Positions 57,340 to 64,000 of a stretch of 64,000 nucleotides of DNA are shown here, piece after piece. The notes under the pieces were generated by a model. That model searched no databases, was not told the origin of the DNA, and worked only from the letters and a program-made list of their open reading frames with translations. The number at the start of each line of letters is the position of its first letter. Positions within the stretch are counted from its first letter, which is position 1. The translations under genes were made by a program, and so were the position numbers. The DNA lies in contig CM046854.1 of assembly GCA_025617745.1 (NCBI GenBank), positions 61,833,606-61,897,605 of the forward strand, given 5' to 3'. This DNA comes from Heliocidaris erythrogramma. Its lineage: Eukaryota; Echinodermata; Echinoidea; Camarodonta; Echinometridae.

Positions 57340-58304
57340 TCCTAGTAGATAGATTTTTTTCTTTTCGAAGCTTGTAGGCAACTTGAGCAAGGTGGCCTCT
57401 GTGTGCCTGTCAGCCTGTTGAATTCAGGAGAGGGTTGTTGTACTGTGGGTGCTGGTGTCCGAGTTGATACCGGCGTCCTAGAGCGCTGTCTCATCTCGAA
57501 TGATGTCAGGACCAAGTAACGGTCAGCCATAAAGCAGACGATGAGCATTTATCAACTTCATGTTGCGAGCCCTGACCTCCTCGATACCAAGATCGATGAA
57601 AACCTTTATGAGCGTATCATAAATATTCTCTCCTTGCTGCTCCTGGATCCCATAGAATAACAGATTAGGCTTTCTGTTGTGAATTTCCATTAGTATGATC
57701 TTTTCTTTCAGAATACTGATCTCGTCATGAAGGGCATTGCGGACACCAGGAATTTCTTTTTTGATTTTTTTTCAATTTGTGATGAGTTGAGCTCAACTGA
57801 TGCCTGGACCTCTCCTAATCGTCGGTTCATTGACTGAATCTCGGCTGTAAGACTGTCGAGCTTCTCAAGAACTTTATCAGAAAACTTTGCAATATCTCTT
57901 TGCAATTCCGCATTAGATGGAGTAGTGGCTTTAGGAGAAGAAGGATTCTCAGTTGGTTGGCCGCCATGTTGTCCTTTTTCATGCGAACTTGTCTGGCGGG
58001 TGTTGGGGCGTGAAGATGCGGTATGCGTATTCATTGCGTGCAATGATGTAATAGTCGGTTACCTCAATACGTAGTCTACGTGTACAATTTCTAAACAAGT
58101 TCGGTGATTTTGAAGGCTACTTAATTTCGAACTGAAATTAATGAAATATGTTTATTCAATACGCCGAGTACTTACAAGTGTTGATAGAAGATTTAGTAAT
58201 CAGTGAAGACCAAAATTCAGTTCATTTGAGTCCTTGAAGAGGGACAATCTAATTAATGGTCGGATATCCGCTTAAAAGTACGTCCGTTCACTCTGAAGTC
58301 ATGT
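57340..58304 (-). mobile_element. L1/Tx1-like ORF1 fragment, inverted
   Basis: The minus strand encodes a start MHAMNTHTASSRPNTRQTSS, a coiled-coil-like stretch ELQRDIAKFSDKVLEKLDSL..EIQSMNRRLGEVQ, and after a frame change near 57765 IPGVRNALHDEISILKEKI, HNRKPNLLFYGIQEQQGENI. The coiled coil followed by NLLFYGI is typical of L1/Tx1 ORF1 RNA-binding proteins. It lies directly beside, and opposite to, the ORF2 3' half at 58305. Confidence 0.7.
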
Positions 58305-60235
58305 CGCGAAAAAATGTCTGGATATCCCCTTCACTAATCTTGGTGTATCATGGAATAAATCTGAATTTAAATGTTTGGGAGTCACATTTTCCTTAAACGT
58401 TGACCGGGTCTTTGATCTAAATTATAGAGTTAAATCGAAAAGAATTGAGCAAGCCATAAGTTGTTGGCGTATGAGAAATCTTTCTCTAATTGGCAAAGTG
58501 TGTGTTATAAAAACACTTTTATTACCTCAACTGATATTTCTTTTTTCTGTGCTTTGTATTAAAATCCCTCATACCTTTTTCAAAGAGTTGAATAGAATAT
58601 TTTTAAAATTCATTTGGAATGGTGGTAAGGACAGAGTTCAGAGACCGATTATGTATAACAACTATATTCGAGTCTGGTTTGAAAATGATTGTTCCCTTAA
58701 CTTTTGCTAATGCTCAAAAGATGGTCTGGGTGAAAAATATTCTTGATGTAGATTATATTGCTCCCTGGAAATGTATCGAATTATCCTTTTTAGAAAAAAT
58801 TCAATGATGATATTTCTTTTTTGAGGAATTCCTTTGCTCCAGAAAGTATTCTTAAATCACTTGGTAATATCCAACTTGCTGAATCTATTCGTGCTTGGTA
58901 TTTATACAGAGAAGAAGCTACTGTAGAATTTCATGGTCATAAATTTTCAGAACTAAGTGCTTTTCAATGTCTTCGGTTCAACAGGTCTATTCGTTCAAAA
59001 TCTAAATCCTACTTTTTTTTACGAAACCTGGTTTGATAATAACATTATTACCATTTCTGATTTATTTAATCCTCCTTTTCCTGGCCATAAACTTTAGAAT
59101 TAGTACAATTAGTATTAGATTTTGTCATTCCTTTTGGAGATAGAAGGAAATTAAATTTTTTAATTAAAAATATACCTGAAAAATAGATTAGGAATTTTGA
59201 TGTTGATATATTTGGGGTTCATGAAACCATAGTCCAAAAGCTTTTAAGCAGAAAGAAAATCCCGAAGAATGCTTATATTACTCGATTTGGCTCTCATGTT
59301 CCCGACAAGAGATATTCTTATTGGTGTGATCGTTTACGTGTACCCGTTACTTTGAACTGGGGAAAAATACACATTTCTAACTTTTTTTGTACTGTTGATA
59401 CAAAATTGAGATCCTTTTTATTTTAAGATTTTTCATAAGGCTATTGCCCTAAATGAATTTTTCTATAAGATTAAAAGAAGAGATTCACCTTACTGCTCTC
59501 TGAGTGAAACAAAATGTGAAACAATGGTGCATTTATTTTGCGAATGTGTCGCTCCAATCTGGCAAGATGTTTTGGATGTAATCTCTCAGAAATGTGAAAA
59601 TTCTATCAATATATCATATTGTGAAAAATTGTTTGGTATTTGCATTTCTTACATATTTATTTTTGCTTTTGAAATACTATATTTATACTTGTAAGTTTAA
59701 TAACAATCTTCCCAATTTTATTGCATTTAAATGCTTTGTCAAGAGACAGAGAGAAACTGAATACTTCTTAGCCAAAAAAAAAAAAAGAAACAAATTACCT
59801 GTTCACTTCAAGAGATGGCGCTTTGATTTATGATTTTTCCATATTTCCTTCAGTTTTCAAACTAGTATGATGTGCATCAGGTAGTTCAATATCTCTCTCT
59901 TTCTCACAAATATACACCCTCACTTATTTATTTATTATTTTTTTTGTTGATTTACTTCCGCAATCCTCGACACATATGCCTTTGCTCATCCTTTTGCCCG
60001 TTTTTTCAAGTCTCTTGTTTTAACAATGAATGCTCTTTATAAATGTATGTTTTTGTTTGTTTTGGTCAGTGTCAGGCCTCATTTTAAATACTCTCTTTAT
60101 TCTGCTGCCTTTTTCCGATCATTTGTATAATTTGTAATCTTTTTAAATTTTAATCATTCAATCTGATTAACTATGAATATTGTAATTTCATTTTGATTTG
60201 TAATAAAACACACAATTATAAAAAAACAACAAAAC
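58305..60235 (+). mobile_element. L1/Tx1-like element, 3' half of ORF2 and 3' UTR
   Basis: Starts SRKKCLDIPFTNLGVSWNKS, then KCLGVTFSLNVDRVFDLNY, RMRNLSLIGKVCVIKTLLLP and FKELNRIFLKFIWNGGKDRV. Later frames contain the remainder with several frame changes (RNSFAPESILKSLGNIQ; ALNEFFYKIKRRD; MVHLFCECVAPIWQDV). It ends near LPVHFKRWRFDL at about 59830, with a 3' UTR and AATAAAACACAC at 60200. It begins at the same codon at which the fragment at 34955-37130 ends. Confidence 0.8.
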
Positions 60236-60287
60236 ATTGTTGATTTCTTGAATTTGATCATTGGAGTAACTCGTCCGAAAATACACA

Positions 60288-60400
60288 AATAACTTCTTGG
60301 TACTAAAAAATTTCAATATGGCACGAAAAAGAGACATGATAACGAAGCTTTTCGACCTGCACTCATCAGGTTATCACGCAGGTATATAACAAATGTTCAT
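60288..60400 (-). mobile_element. Penelope-type tail, second copy
   Basis: Nearly identical to 32362-32462 (AACTTCTTGGTACTA..AAATTTCAATATGGCACG...). It contains the hammerhead core, with no adjacent Penelope coding sequence. Confidence 0.75.
60335..60378 (-). ncRNA. Hammerhead ribozyme, copy 2
   Basis: Same architecture as copy 1: CGTGATAAC, CTGATGA, GTGCAGGTC, GAAA, AGCTTC, GTTATCATG. The only difference in 44 nt is one base in the stem II loop (CAGG for CTGG). The conserved cores and stem I are identical. Confidence 0.72.
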
Positions 60401-60639
60401 GTACATTGTTTAGTTTACAGGAACAAACCCTGGTCAGTCGTAAAAGAGAGTCTGCGCTATAAAACTTACAATAAGCCATGTATAGTCTATGGGCCTACGT
60501 AGACCCCCCCCCCCCCCTTAGGCTCAACTTTTTTGTGAAGTTTTCCTGGTAGGTAGGACCCTCGGCTATCAGAATCTGCCTGTTTGCCATAGAGTTAGTG
60601 GTGGGTGTGGCCACCAGGGCCGTTATCATAGCACCCTTA

Positions 60640-62110
60640 CAAAAATTTTCTGTGGTATACCACACAACGTTACCACAGGATAAACCATAGGATATACCAT
60701 AGGAAAATTCCTGTGGTATACCACAGAAAATTCCTGTGGTTTTTTGGGACATTTACCACATAGAAGTACCACACATAAATACCACACGGGATTACCACAT
60801 AGAAAATACCACAAGAAAAATACCCATGGAATTCACCTGGTATTTTGGGACGTATACCACAGAACCCCGGGCCCATTACCACATGTTAATACCACAAAAC
60901 AATACCACAAAGCAATACCGCATGCCAGTACCACACAGCAATACATGTGGTATTTTGGGATATATACCACACAAATCACGTCAATACCACACACCTGTAC
61001 CACACAGCAGTACCACATGGCTGTACCACACAGCAGTACCACATGGCTGTACCACACAGCAATACATGTGGTATTTTGGGACATATACCACACAAATCAC
61101 GTCAATACCACATGGCTGTACCACATAGCAGTACCACATGACTGTACCACATAGCAGTACCACATAGCTGTACCACACAGCAATACCACATAGCAGTACC
61201 ACATGGCTGTACCACATAGCAGTACCACATGGCTGTACCACACAGCAGTACCACATGGCTGTACCACACAGCAATACATGTGGTATTTTGGGACATATAC
61301 CACACAAATCACGTCAATACCACATGGCTGTACCACATAGCAGTACCACATGGCTGTACCACATAGCAGTACCACATAGCTGTACCACACAGCAATACCA
61401 CATAGCAGTACCACATGGCTGTACCACATGGCTTTACCACACAGCAGTACCACATGGCTGTACCACACAGCAGTACCACACAGCAGTACCACATGGCTGT
61501 ACCACACAGCAGTACCACATGGCTGTACCACACAGCAGTACCACATAGCTGTACCACATAGCAATTCCTGTGGTATACCATAGGGCAATACCACAGATGT
61601 TTACCACATACCGCATAGCAGTACCGCAAACCAGTACCACACAGATGTACCACACAGCAATACCTGAGTTCATCTTTGGACATAGGCCAATACCACAGAG
61701 AAGTACCACACAAAAATACCATACTGAATATGAGAGTACCACACAGCTACTCTCATATGGTATTACTATGTGGTACTCCCTTGTGGTATTGCTTTGCGGT
61801 ACTCTTCTGTAGTATTGCTGTGTGGTACTTCTCTGTGGTATTTCTGTAGTATTACCCTGTGGTATTGCTCTGTAGTTTCCCCTGTGGTATTACTGTGTGG
61901 TACTCATCTGTGGTATTACTGTGTGGTACTCATCTGTGGTATTGCTGTGTGGTACTCCTCTGTGGTAAAGCTCTGTGGTACTCCTATGTGGTATTGCTGT
62001 GTGGAAGTCTTGTGCCGGTGTCAATATGTGATACTCTGTGGTATCGCTCTGTCATACTACTGTGTGGGTTTTCTGTTTGGTACTGATGCATGCTACTGGT
62101 GTGCGGTTTT
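60640..62110. repeat. V-shaped 13-bp minisatellite (TACCACA / TGTGGTA)
   Basis: From 60650 to 61740 the unit is mostly TACCACAYRGCWR (13 bp); from about 61750 to 62095 the same unit runs inverted as TGTGGTAYTSCTC. Higher-order blocks containing ATGTGGTATTTTGGGACATA recur at 60945, 61067 and 61277. All long ORFs in both strands are products of the 13-bp period. The two arms could fold into a long hairpin. Confidence 0.92.
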
Positions 62111-62118
62111 GCCAAGTA

Positions 62119-62256
62119 CAGTGCCTGTCACAATTCTTCTTCTACCTGTTAACCTGCAAAAGCTTATCACAATAGGATCACAGTGGGATCACCGGACCAT
62201 ATCTATTGAATTCAGCGCTTGCAGGTTAACAGGTAGAAGAATTGTGACTTGCACTG
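62119..62256. mobile_element. TA-flanked MITE, 138 bp
   Basis: CAGTGCCTGTCACAATTCTT at the left and AAGAATTGTGACTTGCACTG at the right, with CTACCTGTTAACCTGCA mirrored further in. TA flanks both sides. It has mariner/Tc1-type structure without coding capacity. Confidence 0.88.
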
Positions 62257-62259
62257 TAT

Positions 62260-63120
62260 TACCACATTCACAAAATAATTCACCATCAAGCATGATCCCA
62301 TCAGAATACTACAGACCAACACGTTTTACTACATATAATGAAAGTGGAAATTGCAAGTTAAGGGAACAAATTCCTTCACTTTTAATAAAAGGAAATATAC
62401 ATATATAAACTGCTATCTGTATACTGATATTTAAACTCTGCACAACTTGTAAGTCCCTCAAGCATTTGCAGATATTCTCTCTCTTTAAAAAAAGAAATAG
62501 GAAAAGTATATAAACTTTGCTGGTAATCTGATATACACTTAAAAATTCTTGAGGAACTTATAAGTTTCATTTAAGATAGATATAATAAAAACATGTCGCC
62601 ATGCAATAAATACAGAGTGTACCTGAATAAATATTTGTGTGGTACACACTCTCAAGGTAAAAGGCAGGTAAAGTATTGAAGTAAAATTGACCCGTAACTG
62701 TAAAGAAATTAACTTTGAAACACTAGTAACATATGATTCAAATCCCTGAACAGATACTACATGGAAAAAAGGGAGGTAGTATTGAGTTAATTCAGGAATG
62801 AGAAAAAAAACCTCCAAGAATGAATGTAGCACTAAAACCTGAATTCAGAAGACATTGAAGTTCAACATTTGTTGAGGAGCTCCCCTTTTGGCATCTTACA
62901 CCTACATGAAATTATGCTTGATGAGTAGTTGAGAACTACCAAAGTCCTCTGCAAATTTTCCAATTTGGAGGCCAGTTCCAGGCTCCCATGTTACAGTTTG
63001 ATTTAATGATTATATTGAGAGTTGAATAGTACAGTTCATGAATACCGCCATAATACTTTTGAAACATTCTTTTTTTTCTGTCCGAAAAGATGCACAAGAC
63101 TTGAATGAAATAAGTCATGA
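62260..63120. other. Non-coding
   Basis: AT-rich, no gene or repeat recognised. Confidence 0.4.
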
Positions 63121-63126
63121 GCACAA

Positions 63127-63308
63127 AACTCTCTAGCTAGCATGTGTGAAGAACATTCTTCAAAAGCTCATTGTACCAAGAATTCTCGGTACAATGAGCT
63201 TATGAAGAGACCATTGTGAATTTTGAAGAGCGACAGTTTCCTTTGATGTGTGCTCACTCATAAACTTGGTCAAATAAAATGTTCTTCACACACGCTCACT
63301 AGAGAGTT
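63127..63308. mobile_element. Nested-hairpin MITE-like element
   Basis: Outer arms: AACTCTCTAGCTAGCATGTG..GAACATT, mirrored by AATGTTCTTCACACACGCTC..AGAGTT with about four mismatches over 31 bp. Inside, AAGCTCATTGTACC / GGTACAATGAGCTT is a perfect 14-bp stem (63164-63201). No clear target duplication is seen. Confidence 0.6.
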
Positions 63309-64000
63309 GAGGGACATTGCAAAATTTTGTTACTGGTCATTTCTCAGTTAAAAATGCTACTTTCATGAGGACAGCAGTTACATTCCTATGAATGGACATG
63401 ACTATAATCTAAAAAATACACAACTAACACATCTGAAATATTGTCTCTTGTTTAGAAGAACACAGTTTTCCTCTTGATTACAATTTTGAAAGAATGCACA
63501 AGTGGCTAATTGTTAATTATAACAAGTACAAGTTTAACATGTACATTATCAGTCTCCTCTTCTCATGATCAAGGATACTGCAGGGCTCTGAGTAAGAGTA
63601 AAGTCTTCAACAGTATTTCTGTTTTTTAAATGTCACCTACATTATTGTTTCAGTTTCATGTTCAAAAGTGAGGATTTCCCAAAGATATTCCCCTATTCTT
63701 ATGATACATGTATTTTCATAACTATGCAAATTTCATACATTGCCCCAACAGAAGAATACATTTTAAAAATCATTTTTGTAATATGACTTCCAAGTCCACT
63801 TTTTTGAGGAGACAAGTAAAAAGTAAATTAAAAAAGGCTTGTCAAATAGATAAGACATTTACATTATGACTTGACATTATCTCAGAAATTTAAAGTGTCA
63901 TTATAAAGACTAGCAAATGATAAGTTAATCTTATATGAATGATTCTAAACATGTACGTACGAGTCACACATGCTGCTACATATAAGTACTCCTCTGAGCC
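63309..64000. other. Non-coding
   Basis: Nothing recognised. Confidence 0.4.

Noticed and set aside
60495-62086. Many ORFs up to 212 codons on both strands
   Set aside because: They arise from a 13-bp repeat lacking stops in several frames. The peptides are simple permutations of the repeat and no start or domain is supported.

Overview
This is a eukaryotic (animal) window. It is AT-rich, with GT-AG introns in coding regions, many microsatellites and homopolymer runs, and a very high load of transposons and tandem repeats. The mix of Penelope-like elements, L1/Tx1-like, RTE-like and CR1/L2-like non-LTR retrotransposons, TTAA-flanked and TA-flanked MITEs, an invertebrate P2X7-C-terminal-like domain and an Ig/receptor-kinase locus suggests a marine invertebrate, most likely a deuterostome such as an echinoderm. 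The species assignment is inference.

Host genes. (1) A plus-strand receptor-tyrosine-kinase-like gene occupies about 4.37-16.46 kb, and I could reconstruct ten exons. They encode a transmembrane segment, a juxtamembrane region, most of a kinase domain and a short C-terminal tail. Nine consecutive exons join with compatible phases and no stops, yet the kinase lacks the beta3 lysine (VAIR), the alphaC glutamate and the HRD motif (HGT), and has DYG for DFG. It reads as an intact pseudokinase. Its ectodomain lies left of the window or was not recognised, and one C-lobe exon was not found. (2) A second plus-strand gene starts at 27.50 kb with a signal-peptide exon, a tentative small exon at 30.11 kb and an Ig-domain exon at 32.02-32.33 kb, all phase 1. 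It may be the 5' part of a tandem paralogue. (3) A damaged minus-strand gene at 43.17-44.69 kb resembles the Cys-rich P2X7 C-terminal domain family.

Repeats by region. 0-1.5 kb: five 290-bp tandem units, each with a tRNA-like Pol III unit, plus one inverted copy. 4.5-14 kb introns: LINE 3' ends, a GATAAGTGCCCC minisatellite and a 1-kb TA-flanked foldback element. 16-24 kb: Penelope-type tail, TTAA-flanked TIR elements (one nested in a CpG-rich TIR element), a LINE 3' end and a Penelope GIY-YIG fragment. 26-31 kb: a second GATAAGTGCCCC array, a pogo-like MITE and a 143-bp satellite. 32.4-34.2 kb: a Penelope 3' end with a hammerhead ribozyme, interrupted by a 358-bp MITE, and a LINE 3' end. 35-40.4 kb: the 5' half of an L1-like ORF2 abutting an RTE-like element of opposite orientation. 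46-54.4 kb: two copies of one TTAA MITE family, a nearly complete CR1/L2-like LINE and a Tc1-like foldback element nested in the second MITE. 54.9-56.7 kb: a 1-kb tandem duplication. 57-60.4 kb: an hAT-like MITE, L1-like ORF1 (inverted) and ORF2 3' half, and a second hammerhead copy. 60.6-62.3 kb: a V-shaped 13-bp minisatellite and a small TA MITE.

The most notable signals are the intact pseudokinase receptor, the paired hammerhead ribozymes, the tandem tRNA-like array and the 143-bp satellite rich in nuclear-receptor half-sites.
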